A stretch of 64,000 nt of DNA from Faecalibacter macacae (GTDB lineage Bacteria > Bacteroidota > Bacteroidia > Flavobacteriales > Weeksellaceae). Position 1 is the first letter of the stretch. Each line of letters opens with the position of its first letter. This document shows, piece by piece, positions 7,912-17,198 of the stretch. A program made the position numbers and the translations under genes. Where the stretch lies: contig NZ_RDOJ01000005.1 of the NCBI RefSeq assembly GCF_003687725.1, positions 62,001 through 126,000 of the forward strand, in the 5' to 3' direction. The notes under the pieces were generated by a model, which made no database searches, was not told the DNA's origin, and saw nothing but the letters and a program-made list of their open reading frames with translations.

Positions 7912-10900
7912 TTAAATTGATAATTCTAGCAATTCTTTTTGTGATTTATATTGCGTAATAGGCATGTCGTATAACCAAGAATATTTTTCTTCTTTTCGTT
8001 CTACATAATGGACAAACGAAATATGATCTTCAACAATATGAATATTATCCGCGGGCGTAACAACCAATAATTGTAAGTTCAATTGATCACATAAACGTAA
8101 AAGATATTTTGCTTTATCCTCATCTTGTGCTTTAAAAGCTTCATCAATGGCAATAAAACGGAATGTATTGGCTTTATCTTTTCGCATCAATCCAAATTGA
8201 TAAGCAATAGCAGAACCTAAAATTGTGTATGTCAATTGTGCTTTTTCACCTCCAGAAAGTGCCCCCATATGTTCATAGGTTTTTACTTTTTCTTTTGTAT
8301 CACGACGGAATTCCTCAGCTTTATAATTAAACCAATAACGAACATCCATCACTTTAGATCGCCAATCTTCTTTATTCAATTTTTTGATTAAAGGTGCAAT
8401 ATGTTCATTGAAATGATCACGTTTTTCTTCGAATAACATGATAGTATCATTACCAGTTGAAATTGCACGATTAAGTAATGTTTTAAAATCTTGAATTTCG
8501 GCAACATAATGCGAATTTGCAATCAACTGAATATATGTTGTGTATTCTTTTGTATTGTAATCAATTTCAGCCAACGATTCGTTTAATAAAGTGATATTTT
8601 CTTGAATATTTTCCGACCAATTTTCAAAAAACATTCTAAAATCACCAATCTTATTTATAATCGTTTCTTGTAAATAAGACTCAAATTTAGTTTCGAAACG
8701 CGGTAAATTATCTTCGTTTAAACGTTGGTAAAAATCTTGATATTCAGAAACTAATTCCAAATGTGCAGAATCGGGTAGAGCAGAAGCATCAGATCGCCAA
8801 TCTTTATATTTTAAAAGGATATCTTCTTTTGGATTTTTAAACTCGTTGATTTTTTGTTTGATTTTATCCTCAGCTAATCGCTTCGAATATTCAAAACTTT
8901 TTATCTGAGTTTCTAAATCTTTTTGAAATTCAGCTTGCTTAATTTTAACTGAGAAATAATCAACCGTTAAAAGTTCTTTGTGTTTTTGCTCAAATTCTTC
9001 AACAGAAACAACCTCTAATGTTTGAATAATTTCTTCATTACGTTTAATTTCTTTAAGAATTTGCTGAATTTGTGTTTCAATCTTGAACGTTTCACGGTTC
9101 AAGTTATGTATATCTTTTTCAGTTAGTTGTTTCAACGCTTCTTGCGTTTTTTCTAACTCTTGTTGTAATCCTTCAGTTCGGTTTGATCCTGAATTTAAAA
9201 CATCAATCAAATTTTGCTTTTGTGCAATTTCTTCAACAATATCTTTTGTGTCAATTATAGCAAAAGAAGGATAAGTGTTTTTAACCTTAGAAATTGTTTC
9301 TTTGATTTGTTCAATGAATTGAATCTGCTTCAGAATTTCTTTATTTTGAATCTCATTTGATTCTAAATCTGATTCAAAATCTTTTAATTCTTGATAAATC
9401 GCTTGAACTTTAGACGTATTTTCCCAACCTAAAACAAAATGTTCTTTACGTTTAGATGCTGTACGGCCATCTTTTTGAATATTTCCGTTTTCTAAAATTA
9501 AAGTTCCGTCTGTTAAAAGTGTATTTTTTCGATCTTGAATTTCTTCAGCACAAACAAAATTAAATTCAGTTTCAATAGATTCTTTGATCCATTTAGCGTA
9601 AATACTTTCAGTTTTAAATTCGATTTGATTCATTAAATGATTTTCTTCAACAGTTGGTTTTAATCCTTCCATCGACGTAAATCCATTGTATGCTAAAATT
9701 TGTATAAAGGCTTCTAAATCGTTCGATTGAATATAGTTTCTAACTTCTGTTAAATATTTTTCAGGAACAATAATTTGATGTGCAAATTGATTTAAATGTT
9801 GTTCAATTGCATTTTCCCAAATTGGATTTTTGATTTTAATTAATTCAGCAACAAACGGAATTTCAGCTTGTGTAGCTTTCGTTAAAGTAACAATCTCATC
9901 ACGAATCAAAGCAATTGTTCCTGTAATGTTATTTTGATGTTGCGCTAAGAAATCTATTTTAGTTTGTGCTTCATTAATTTCAGATTTAATCTGATCCGCT
10001 TGATTTTTAATTAAACGTAAATCTTCATGTAAAACATCAATTTTTAGACTGTTTTCTTGTCTAATTTCTTCTATTTGTTGATTATTTTGATTGAATTCTT
10101 CTATCGAAGGATTTTCAATTAAACCTAAAATCTGAATGAAATTATTATAAGCTGTACGTTTCTCCTCAATCGATTGTTTAGACTTTTCTAATTGAACTAA
10201 GTCTATTTTAATCTGTTCAATTTGTTTACCAACATCATCCGATTTGATTTGAACTGTTAAATTAGTTTCCTGATTTTTTAAAGTAGCTTCTTTTTCTTTC
10301 AGTTTTTCTAATTCAGCCTGGAATTCATTAAACTTAACATTCGTTTTTTCTAATTCAGTATTCGCTAAACTCAAACCTTTTTGCGCAAACCAATATACTG
10401 CAGTTTCTTTTGAATGCGTAACAGTTGCTAATTTTTCGTTTAAATCCTGAATTTTAGTTGCGTTATCGTTAATTGGCTCTAAATATTTAATTTGGTCTTT
10501 TACCTTTTCAATATTTATTTTAGCTTCCATTAATGTATTGAAACTTTCTTTCAGTTGAAGAAATTCAGCTTCTGCATTCCATTCTTCCAACATGTTAGTA
10601 CGAATAAATTCGTCTAAATCTTCTAACACTTTTACTCCAACAACTTGATTAAAAAGAGTTAAAGATCGAGAAGATTTCATACCAAAAATATCACTCATTC
10701 GATCTGCATAAGCAATCGGACCATCCATTAATTCAATTTTCTTTTTCGTCGAATTTGAATTGTATTTTTGATCTAAAGTCTTCTTCCAGTTTCCTTTTTG
10801 ATCAAAATGAGAAAAATCGGCTTCAATTGTCAACGGAACATGCGCAATTCCGAATGTTCTTTTCAGTTCATCTCCAGAAAACCATCGCACCTGAAAAATG

Positions 10901-11292
10901 GTGATTTTTTTACCATCTTTATTATCGAAATGAGCTAAAATTATCGAAAATGTATTTTTATCACGTAACGATTTTGTCATTGTGCCTAAATCGCCATCAC
11001 GCTGAATGTGTGCGTAATTCCCAAGAACATACGTTTCTTCTGTACGGTCACCTTTTTTATCAACTCCCGAAGATTGATTGTAAAAACGATCTTTTTTTGC
11101 TGGTACCAACAAGGTTAAAAGAGCATCAATAAAAGTACTTTTTCCAGATGCATTTGCTCCCGTTAATAACGAATTATTACCTTTTGGTTGAATGCGAAAA
11201 ATACGATCTGTGAAAGTTCCCCAATTGAAAACTTCCATGTATTGCAGACGATATCCAGATTCTTCGGACGTTGTACTAAATAGATTCAACAT
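7912..11292 (-). CDS. jetC: JetC/MksB: MukB-like SMC ATPase of a Wadjet-type condensin
   Basis: 1126-aa SMC-like ATPase. Walker A is GANASGKST (K51) near the N terminus; the ABC signature ALSGGEKAQ (about 1012-1019) and Walker B FIAIDEAF (D1050, E1051) lie near the C terminus. Between them are two long coiled-coil arms (about 255-450 and 630-790) flanking a hinge-like region, as in MukB/MksB/JetC. In the family it binds DNA, dimerises and extrudes loops together with the kleisin (JetA) and JetB. Often misnamed SbcC-like exonuclease; the gene order argues against that. It overlaps jetB by 17 bases and is followed at once by a terminator, with no jetD. Confidence 0.9.
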   Translation of the reverse strand: MLNLFSTTSEESGYRLQYMEVFNWGTFTDRIFRIQPKGNNSLLTGANASGKSTFIDALLTLLVPAKKDRFYNQSSGVDKKGDRTEETYVLGNYAHIQRDGDLGTMTKSLRDKNTFSIILAHFDNKDGKKITIFQVRWFSGDELKRTFGIAHVPLTIEADFSHFDQKGNWKKTLDQKYNSNSTKKKIELMDGPIAYADRMSDIFGMKSSRSLTLFNQVVGVKVLEDLDEFIRTNMLEEWNAEAEFLQLKESFNTLMEAKINIEKVKDQIKYLEPINDNATKIQDLNEKLATVTHSKETAVYWFAQKGLSLANTELEKTNVKFNEFQAELEKLKEKEATLKNQETNLTVQIKSDDVGKQIEQIKIDLVQLEKSKQSIEEKRTAYNNFIQILGLIENPSIEEFNQNNQQIEEIRQENSLKIDVLHEDLRLIKNQADQIKSEINEAQTKIDFLAQHQNNITGTIALIRDEIVTLTKATQAEIPFVAELIKIKNPIWENAIEQHLNQFAHQIIVPEKYLTEVRNYIQSNDLEAFIQILAYNGFTSMEGLKPTVEENHLMNQIEFKTESIYAKWIKESIETEFNFVCAEEIQDRKNTLLTDGTLILENGNIQKDGRTASKRKEHFVLGWENTSKVQAIYQELKDFESDLESNEIQNKEILKQIQFIEQIKETISKVKNTYPSFAIIDTKDIVEEIAQKQNLIDVLNSGSNRTEGLQQELEKTQEALKQLTEKDIHNLNRETFKIETQIQQILKEIKRNEEIIQTLEVVSVEEFEQKHKELLTVDYFSVKIKQAEFQKDLETQIKSFEYSKRLAEDKIKQKINEFKNPKEDILLKYKDWRSDASALPDSAHLELVSEYQDFYQRLNEDNLPRFETKFESYLQETIINKIGDFRMFFENWSENIQENITLLNESLAEIDYNTKEYTTYIQLIANSHYVAEIQDFKTLLNRAISTGNDTIMLFEEKRDHFNEHIAPLIKKLNKEDWRSKVMDVRYWFNYKAEEFRRDTKEKVKTYEHMGALSGGEKAQLTYTILGSAIAYQFGLMRKDKANTFRFIAIDEAFKAQDEDKAKYLLRLCDQLNLQLLVVTPADNIHIVEDHISFVHYVERKEEKYSWLYDMPITQYKSQKELLELSI

Positions 11293-11857
11293 AGGTTTCT
11301 AATTTGTTTTTAAATTCTTGTAATTGGTCTAACGACACTTTTTCTTTGATGATACGATGAATTTGATATTTAGTTTCAAACTCATTTTTATCGATTTCTT
11401 TCAAATAACCTAAATCTACAATACGGCGTATATTAAGATCTAAATCTTTTAAAAGTTTAACTTTATTGTAAGTTTCTGGTAGGAATAATTCAACTTCTTC
11501 TTTGATTTCTTGGAAAGTGATAAATTTCTCACTTACATCAAATTGAGTAGGATTTTGATCAAATTCTTCTAAACTTTGGCGTAAAACGACTAAAATAATA
11601 GATGCTTCAAAACCAATTTTACGTTTAGAAACAAGACCTAAAGTATTTCCTTCACGATCTTCTAATTCGCGTAAATAAGCAAATCCTTCATCTTTTTTTA
11701 CGACCAATTCTAAACCAATCATATTCAAATAATTTTGAATTTCAACTTGGTAATTGATGATTTCTTGCCAAAGTGATTGATTACTTTCAATAGGCTGTTT
11801 TAGTAATTTTACAATAGCCTTAGAATAGGGTTTAATATGTTGTTCTAAATTACTCAT
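11276..11857 (-). CDS. jetB: JetB/MksE: DUF4194 (MukE-like) subunit
   Basis: 193 aa, soluble, with the winged-helix-rich layout of DUF4194 proteins; recognisable segments include VKKDEGFAYLRELEDREG, RKIGFEASIILVVLRQSLEE and LLKDLDLNIRRIVDLGYLKE. In MukBEF-like complexes the E subunit bridges the kleisin and DNA. The identification rests on family features plus its place between jetA and jetC, overlapping them by 8 and 17 bases. Such overlaps suggest fixed stoichiometry through translational coupling. Confidence 0.88.
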   Translation of the reverse strand: MSNLEQHIKPYSKAIVKLLKQPIESNQSLWQEIINYQVEIQNYLNMIGLELVVKKDEGFAYLRELEDREGNTLGLVSKRKIGFEASIILVVLRQSLEEFDQNPTQFDVSEKFITFQEIKEEVELFLPETYNKVKLLKDLDLNIRRIVDLGYLKEIDKNEFETKYQIHRIIKEKVSLDQLQEFKNKLETYVESI

Positions 11858-13313
11858 GCTTTAAGGTAATCGTTGGAATTTGTATTGATTTATTTTCTGA
11901 TGTATTGAAAATGATATCTTGTAAAGCTTCATCATTTTTTTCATGCTTATATTCATTACTTAAAGCGATAAAAGCAAAAAGTTCTGGTAATCCTTTTTGT
12001 AAACCACCTGAATTTTCAATAATTTGATTCAGATTTATAGTTTGATGCAATTCTAATTGCAAATTAATTCGGTCACGAATAACTTGTTTATCAATTGCAT
12101 ATTTATTGAATATTTTTTCTAAATGCTCTGATTTTGAAATATCAGATTCAGCTAATTTTGGAGTTGAATCGTAAATGATTTCCTGAGTTTGTTCTAACGT
12201 TAATTTACGGTCAAAAGGTAAATGAATATTGATTCCATCATCCACAATTAAAGAAATATCTGGAGTCTCTTTTTGCTGACTAATTTTAATCAATGATTTT
12301 TTGATTTCTTGAATCGTTTTCTTCGTTGCCTTTGCATTAGAAACTTGCGTTTCTCGAATCACTTTACTCAGTTTATCAGCCATTTTATCATTGGCTTTAT
12401 ATACTTTTTGTCCCGCAGCATGCAAATGCTTTTTCATGTTTTTTAGATAAGCATCTTGTATCTCAATCTCTTTATGAGAAAGCGTTGCATATAATTCTTG
12501 CGTTAAATGATCCCATTCGTGCTGTAAGGAAGGATTCAATAAGAAATTCCAAAAGGCATAAAAACTTTTACCTTGAGAACTTTCTTTCAAAGAATCTAAG
12601 GAATTGAATGTATAATCTAAAATTTCGGCTTTGGTAAGATTACCTTCGTTATGTTTTTGGTAGATTTCTTTCGTTATAATTTTGAAATTATCTTCTACTT
12701 CTTTAAAATCAGAAAGTAACTCTTTCGCGGCTTGTGTAATTTGATTGACACGCGGCACAATTTCGTAATCTTCGTAAACTTTCAAGGATTCACCTAAACG
12801 TAGGTGCATCATTTCTTGTTCGATTTCTTTTTTCCGATTTTCTAAAATTTCTAAACGTTGTTCTTTGTTATCGTTCGAATATTCAACTAATTCTTTTAAC
12901 TGTGTAACAATCGTTTTAAATTTAGATTCAGTTCCTACATATTCGTCTTTGTCCAAGGAAGTAACCCAGTCCAATGTTTTACTTGTATGAGAAGATAATT
13001 CGTAAAAAACTTCTCCATTTTCGGTCTGAAAATTTGATAAGAATCCACGATTAGTCCAATCTGTAATGTATTTTTTAGCTTTCAATTCGTATGAATCGAA
13101 TACTTGTATGTCAATATCCTCGTCATTTTCTACTTGACGATATTCCAAATAATCTGTTAAACGAGAGTGAATAATCTCGGAAGATAAAATGCGATGTTTC
13201 TCTGCAAATTGATCAGCCAAAAAGACTAAAATCAATTCTCTATTTCGCATTTTTAGCAAATCTACACTTGGAGATCGCTGTAAAATGGATGAAATTTTTG
13301 AACCGTCTAACAT
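11850..13313 (-). CDS. jetA: JetA/MksF: DUF3375 (MukF-like kleisin) subunit
   Basis: 487 aa, matching the usual length of DUF3375 proteins. The N terminus (SSILQRSPSVDLLKMRNREL) and the segment with ADQF, RLTDYLEYR and ITDWTNRGFL form the expected winged-helix domain; the middle is helical and coiled coil (EILENRKKEIEQEMMHLRLG). This is the kleisin that closes the SMC ring and recruits JetB. First gene of the three-gene operon; overlaps jetB by 8 bases. About 130 bases without a gene separate it from the pentapeptide gene upstream and should hold the promoter, but I see no clear TAnnTTTG box. Confidence 0.9.
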   Translation of the reverse strand: MLDGSKISSILQRSPSVDLLKMRNRELILVFLADQFAEKHRILSSEIIHSRLTDYLEYRQVENDEDIDIQVFDSYELKAKKYITDWTNRGFLSNFQTENGEVFYELSSHTSKTLDWVTSLDKDEYVGTESKFKTIVTQLKELVEYSNDNKEQRLEILENRKKEIEQEMMHLRLGESLKVYEDYEIVPRVNQITQAAKELLSDFKEVEDNFKIITKEIYQKHNEGNLTKAEILDYTFNSLDSLKESSQGKSFYAFWNFLLNPSLQHEWDHLTQELYATLSHKEIEIQDAYLKNMKKHLHAAGQKVYKANDKMADKLSKVIRETQVSNAKATKKTIQEIKKSLIKISQQKETPDISLIVDDGINIHLPFDRKLTLEQTQEIIYDSTPKLAESDISKSEHLEKIFNKYAIDKQVIRDRINLQLELHQTINLNQIIENSGGLQKGLPELFAFIALSNEYKHEKNDEALQDIIFNTSENKSIQIPTITLKHE

Positions 13314-13443
13314 ATAATTGATTAATTATTAAAATCTTAGCTAAAAGTCGCTAAAATAGGGCATAGACGGGCAATTTAAGTTTTTATAATCGTTTTTGAA
13401 ATGATGAAAAACGTTAAATTAAAAAGAGTTATGAACAATAAAG

Positions 13444-14016
13444 TTATTGGATTTTAATCTTGAATTGATTTAATAAACCATGTAAATTTTCTTTGGAAAA
13501 TGAAGCATTTATTACTTTATTTTCAGTTGGATTTATATTGAAATTATATGCAGTTGTAAGATTTGCTTTTTCAAGAATAGTTTGATCAAATATAGAGTCT
13601 TTCAAGTCACAATTTTCCAAAAAAGAATTAGATAAATCAGCAAAAGACAAATCAATATTATGCATGATACAACTTTTGAAATATGTTTTAGAAAGAGGAC
13701 TTTGGTAAAATGAAGATTCGTTTAAAATGCAATTTATAAACTTTACTTTTAAAGCAAAAGAATTACAGGTTTCTAAATTGAAACCAATCATTTTACAAGC
13801 GTTAAATTCTACATTTTGCAGAATAGTTTTATTAATTTTAGCTACACTTAGATTACATCCTTTAAAGATACAATCGCTAAAATTACAATTGCTAATATCA
13901 ACTCCATTAAAATTGCAGTTGATGAAATGGCATTGTTCGTAATCGCCTAAAGGAAATTCTTTTAGAGTAAAATCTATATTTTCGAACCGTTCGTCGTATG
14001 TGTATTTTTTTTGCAT
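13444..14016 (-). CDS. Pentapeptide-repeat protein
   Basis: 190 aa built mainly of A(D/N)LxX-type repeats: CHFINCNF, VDISNCNF, CIFKGCNL, VEFNACKM, KVKFINCIL, IDLSFADLSNSFLENCDLKDSIF. These fold into a quadrilateral beta-helix. Qnr and MfpA relatives protect DNA gyrase, but most family members have unknown roles and I see no specific Qnr hallmark. The gene starts directly after the terminator of the upstream gene (its T run ends next to the ATG), so its promoter must lie within or before that terminator, or it depends on read-through. Confidence 0.85.
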   Translation of the reverse strand: MQKKYTYDERFENIDFTLKEFPLGDYEQCHFINCNFNGVDISNCNFSDCIFKGCNLSVAKINKTILQNVEFNACKMIGFNLETCNSFALKVKFINCILNESSFYQSPLSKTYFKSCIMHNIDLSFADLSNSFLENCDLKDSIFDQTILEKANLTTAYNFNINPTENKVINASFSKENLHGLLNQFKIKIQ

Positions 14017-14058
14017 AAAAAAATCGTAATCTTTCCAAATTTAAGAAAGATTACGATT
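14017..14058 (-). terminator. Terminator lying directly against the pentapeptide gene start
   Basis: AATCGTAATCTTTC (14022-14035) pairs perfectly with GAAAGATTACGATT (14045-14058) and is followed on the minus strand by a T run (14023-14017) that touches the ATG at 14016. It ends the LolA-like gene and forms the leader of the next one. Confidence 0.8.
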
Positions 14059-14079
14059 AGTATTTTGTTTGAATGAATT

Positions 14080-14781
14080 TTAGTAAATAAAATCTTTATC
14101 AGTTATGCCTTTGTTAATTTCTTGTTTTGTAAAAGTCATTGTTGTTATAACTTTTTTGGGATCTGTATGAATTAATTTGTAATTAACAATTAATCCATCT
14201 AAAGTTCTATAATCTAAATACTCAAAGGTTGATAAGTTATTTTCATCATTCATTACGATGTTTTCAGATTTTACTTTTCTGAAGTTGTTAGAGTCAAAAT
14301 AAATATATTCTATCGTTCCGTTTTTGTTTTCACCTTTTAATTTGTGAGCTTTAGAATTGTTTAAATCAACCTCACCAACGTAGTTAAAAGTCCAAATTGT
14401 AGGATCAATATATGCTAGTTCATTAAAAATGTATTTTCTATTCTTTTTATCAGTAATTTCTTCATCAGGCATTTGTTTGATTTGTCCATTTTGTTTCTCA
14501 AATCCTTTTTCACCGTCAAAACGATAACCAAAAACTGAATTTCCATTCACTTTTACCTCTAAAGAACCTTTATTTGGTGCTTTCTCTTTTGTGATATAAA
14601 ATACAGGATCGTTATTGATTTGCATTTCAGTGTAAAGCGTTTTTACATTTTCTAGCTTCTTTTTACCACCAATAGCATCAATAGATTTATTGATGATTTC
14701 TAAAGATTTTTGGTCAGATTGAGCGTTAACAATAACACTTGTAATTAAAGTAAATGTAATAGTAGTAAGTAGGTTCTTCAT
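14080..14781 (-). CDS. LolA-like secreted protein
   Basis: 233 aa when started at the ATG at 14781, which gives a clean signal peptide (MKNLLTTITFTLITSVIVNAQ); a longer reading frame upstream overlaps the VOC gene and has no such logic. The mature part has NKSIDAIGGKKKLENVKTLY at the start and long beta-strand-like segments (LEVKVNGNSVFGYRFDGEKG, NGTIEYIYFDSNNFRKVK), as in outer-membrane lipoprotein-sorting-like proteins of Bacteroidetes. Exact function is unknown. It follows the VOC gene by 16 bases. Confidence 0.65.
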   Translation of the reverse strand: MKNLLTTITFTLITSVIVNAQSDQKSLEIINKSIDAIGGKKKLENVKTLYTEMQINNDPVFYITKEKAPNKGSLEVKVNGNSVFGYRFDGEKGFEKQNGQIKQMPDEEITDKKNRKYIFNELAYIDPTIWTFNYVGEVDLNNSKAHKLKGENKNGTIEYIYFDSNNFRKVKSENIVMNDENNLSTFEYLDYRTLDGLIVNYKLIHTDPKKVITTMTFTKQEINKGITDKDFIY

Positions 14782-14797
14782 AATTATTTTTTTAAGG

Positions 14798-15175
14798 TTA
14801 ATCTTCGTCTCCGTAATCAAATTCAATCGCTTCACCGAATTGTAAAATGTATCCATTGTTATCTTCAATCGCAAATTCGCGCATTCCCCAATCAAACGTT
14901 TCTATTTCGTAAACCACTTTGTTGTGTTTTAAATCTTCCCAAGCTTCATCTGCATTTTCTACATTAAAATAGAACGTTCCAGTGAATTGAGGTTGTTTAA
15001 AATCTGGATTAGCTTCAGGATTAGCGATATTGATTTCGATGTCTCCATTTTGCATACAAGTCCATACTAAATCTTCGTTTTCTTCGATGATTTTAAAACC
15101 TAATTTTTTATAAAAAGTTGTAGTTGTTTGTATATCTTTTGTCCAAATAATAGGAGTTAAGCTTTTTAATTTCAT
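14798..15175 (-). CDS. VOC family (glyoxalase/bleomycin-resistance fold) protein
   Basis: 125 aa with two beta-alpha-beta-beta-beta modules. Family segments include TPIIWTKDIQTTTTFYKKLG, GTFYFNVENADEAWEDL and FAIEDNNGYILQFGEAI. The Glu of the last motif (LQFGE) is a usual metal ligand, and GMREFAIEDNNGY is the common C-terminal signature. Substrate unknown; family members range from glyoxalase I to antibiotic-binding proteins, so no resistance role is claimed. Acidic C-terminal tail. Confidence 0.85.
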   Translation of the reverse strand: MKLKSLTPIIWTKDIQTTTTFYKKLGFKIIEENEDLVWTCMQNGDIEINIANPEANPDFKQPQFTGTFYFNVENADEAWEDLKHNKVVYEIETFDWGMREFAIEDNNGYILQFGEAIEFDYGDED

Positions 15176-15187
15176 ATTGATTTATTT

Positions 15188-15592
15188 TTATTTATCTGAT
15201 GTAAAATTACCGAATAATTGATTCTGAAATTCGGCATGTTTTGGTTCTATTTCTTGATTGACAAAGATTAATTTATTGCCATCAATTGTATAAATTGTTT
15301 TTCGTTTGGCTGTGGTATAATCAAATTTTGGTGCTTTACGATTACTGTGTTTATTTTCAGATTTTTCGCTGTGTGCAGTTTCAATTAAAATTAATTGATT
15401 TTCTTCTGATTTCCATTCACCACGAACATATTCTTTAATCAAACCATTTAGATTCTGAAAGTGGAAAAAATTGTTTTCAGTTAAGTTTAATTTTAAATTG
15501 AATTCGTCGTTTGAATAATTTCCAGTTTTAACTTGGGCAAACAGAAAACCAGTTTGCAGCGTAAATAAGGAAAGAATAAACAATTTTTTCAT
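15188..15592 (-). CDS. Small secreted protein of unknown function
   Basis: 134 aa with signal peptide (MKKLFILSLFTLQTGFLFAQ). The mature chain alternates polar and hydrophobic residues and looks like a small beta-barrel (GNYSNDEFNLKLNLTENNFF, GEWKSEENQLILIE, YTIDGNKLIFVNQEI), similar in shape to lipocalin-like repair proteins. No family recognised. Lies 12 bases upstream of the VOC gene, so probably co-transcribed. Confidence 0.55.
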   Translation of the reverse strand: MKKLFILSLFTLQTGFLFAQVKTGNYSNDEFNLKLNLTENNFFHFQNLNGLIKEYVRGEWKSEENQLILIETAHSEKSENKHSNRKAPKFDYTTAKRKTIYTIDGNKLIFVNQEIEPKHAEFQNQLFGNFTSDK

Positions 15593-15611
15593 TTTTATAG
15601 AGTTTTTAGTG

Positions 15612-16079
15612 TTACCAGAATTTCCACCATTTTTTCTTTGGTACGAAATAATTAATCGTGACCATAGGATGTATGTTTTTATTCGGAATTTCAGTTTTTG
15701 TAAAAGTTAGAGTAGAAGAAGTTGTCGGTACTAAATCTTCCAAATCTTCAATTTTAAACGTTTCTTGGTTTGAATTAACTGCGTAGATATCTTCATTAAT
15801 AAAATAGAATTTATAATCTATCTTATTAATTGTTTGATAACCTTCTATAGTTATGATTCTGTCGTTTGTAGGTTTGTTTTGATTGATTGTATTTACCCAA
15901 TCTAGCAATTCTTCTGGAGCGAGCTCTTCATTAAACTGAACAAAATATGTTCGCGAGTTTTTCATTAAGATATCTGCTGAAAGTGTAGAATCTTGGTCGT
16001 AATTGGCGTTAAAGTATTCTTGAGTAATATTTTGTATTTCTTCAAGATAAAAATTCTTAATAAAGATATAGCTCGACAT
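15612..16079 (-). CDS. Hypothetical cytoplasmic protein
   Basis: 155 aa without signal peptide, acidic, ending in the unusual basic-aromatic tail KKKWWKFW, which could dip into a membrane surface. No motif or family recognised. Precedes the secreted 134-aa protein by 19 bases; the upstream amidase gene is cut off by a terminator. Confidence 0.5.
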   Translation of the reverse strand: MSSYIFIKNFYLEEIQNITQEYFNANYDQDSTLSADILMKNSRTYFVQFNEELAPEELLDWVNTINQNKPTNDRIITIEGYQTINKIDYKFYFINEDIYAVNSNQETFKIEDLEDLVPTTSSTLTFTKTEIPNKNIHPMVTINYFVPKKKWWKFW

Positions 16080-16101
16080 TTTTATAAAAAATTGTATATA
16101 T

Positions 16102-16126
16102 AAAAAAAGCTCCTACGAATAGGAGC
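16102..16126 (-). terminator. Terminator of the amidase gene
   Basis: GCTCCTA (16109-16115) and TAGGAGC (16120-16126) with CGAA loop; the A run 16102-16108 is a T run on the minus strand. Confidence 0.8.
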
Positions 16127-16133
16127 CTCAAAT

Positions 16134-17051
16134 TTACGGATTATATTTTTTGTTTAAAGCTTTAATAATAGCCCAAGTTTCTACATCCAAAGTACCATCA
16201 TACTTTTTAGGATTAAAGTGATATTGGAATGCTTGTGTTGTTTTCTTTGTTTTATCGTCCCAAATTCCAGTTTCAGTTATATCATAACCATATTTTTTTA
16301 ATTCTTTTTGGAATTCTTTAATTACAACTTCTCCATCAAATATAAAAGGAGCAGTAGTTATGAAGCTTTGTTTGTCTGCTTCTTCATACCAAGCACCAAC
16401 TCCATATTCATCATATAAACGTTTCCACGGAAATAATGGTCCTGGATCGTGTTTACGTCCTGGAGCTATATCAGAATGTGCTATTACATTAATTGGTAAT
16501 ATTTTGTAACGATTGACAATATCTTTCGTTAAACTTCCAATTTTCTTGAATTGGTATTCTGGATATGGGTAATGTGTAATAACACCACCATTAGTTGTAT
16601 AACCTGAGTTTACGATTTCAATCCCGATTGATGTAAAATTCAGATTATCTAAATTTTTCCATTTACTTGCTCCGGCATGCCAGGCTCTTTTAGTTTCGTC
16701 AACTAATAAATGAATTTCATTGTCGTCGATATCATTTACTAAATAATGAGAACTTACTTCTTGTTGTGTTAATACCTGCATCGATTTCTCATTATTTAAT
16801 GCAGTATAATGTAAAACTAAAAATCTAACTCGATCATCTTGCCCAACGGCAGGATAATTTGCTGTACTAATTTTATAATCTTCCAACTTTGCTGCGCGTG
16901 TCATTTCATATTGATCGGTCTTAGAATTTACGATAACTGTATCGCGAATAATTTTTGTTATGACCTTTTGTGGTATGTTTTTTGAACTTCCGCAGCTAGA
17001 AAGTGAAAAAATTGATAAAATTCCTAAAATCACTAATCCTTTAACATTCAT
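16134..17051 (-). CDS. N-acetylmuramoyl-L-alanine amidase lipoprotein (AmiD-like)
   Basis: 305 aa. Lipoprotein signal with lipobox LSSC (C20). The Amidase_2 domain shows zinc ligands H81 (VLHYTA), H192 (IAHSDIAPGRKHDPGP) and D202, with E145 in IGIEIVN. A peptidoglycan-binding domain follows (VIKEFQKELKKYGYDITETG ... TQAFQYHFNP). It should cleave the amide bond between muramic acid and the stem peptide, or anhydro-muropeptides during wall recycling, anchored in the outer or inner membrane. Single gene with its own terminator. Confidence 0.9.
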   Translation of the reverse strand: MNVKGLVILGILSIFSLSSCGSSKNIPQKVITKIIRDTVIVNSKTDQYEMTRAAKLEDYKISTANYPAVGQDDRVRFLVLHYTALNNEKSMQVLTQQEVSSHYLVNDIDDNEIHLLVDETKRAWHAGASKWKNLDNLNFTSIGIEIVNSGYTTNGGVITHYPYPEYQFKKIGSLTKDIVNRYKILPINVIAHSDIAPGRKHDPGPLFPWKRLYDEYGVGAWYEEADKQSFITTAPFIFDGEVVIKEFQKELKKYGYDITETGIWDDKTKKTTQAFQYHFNPKKYDGTLDVETWAIIKALNKKYNP

Positions 17052-17123
17052 TTCTTTACTTGTAATTTGGCTTTTCTAGGGACAAAATTAAGCTATTTTT
17101 TTTAAAAATATTTTCAAAAAGAC

Positions 17124-17154
17124 TTGCGTAAACTGAAAACACGTTCTATATTTG
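17124..17154 (+). promoter_or_regulatory. Bacteroidetes-type promoter of the tRNA cluster
   Basis: TTG at 17124-17126, 20-base spacer, TATATTTG at 17147-17154 (exact TAnnTTTG). Lies 45 bases before the first tRNA. Confidence 0.75.
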
Positions 17155-17198
17155 CAACCGCTTAGAACAAGTAACGATAGTTATCAAAAGCTAAGTTA

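Noticed and set aside
7912-11292. SbcC-type exonuclease interpretation of the large ATPase
   Set aside because: No SbcD partner; gene order with DUF3375 and DUF4194 proteins and the arrangement of coiled coils fit MksB/JetC.
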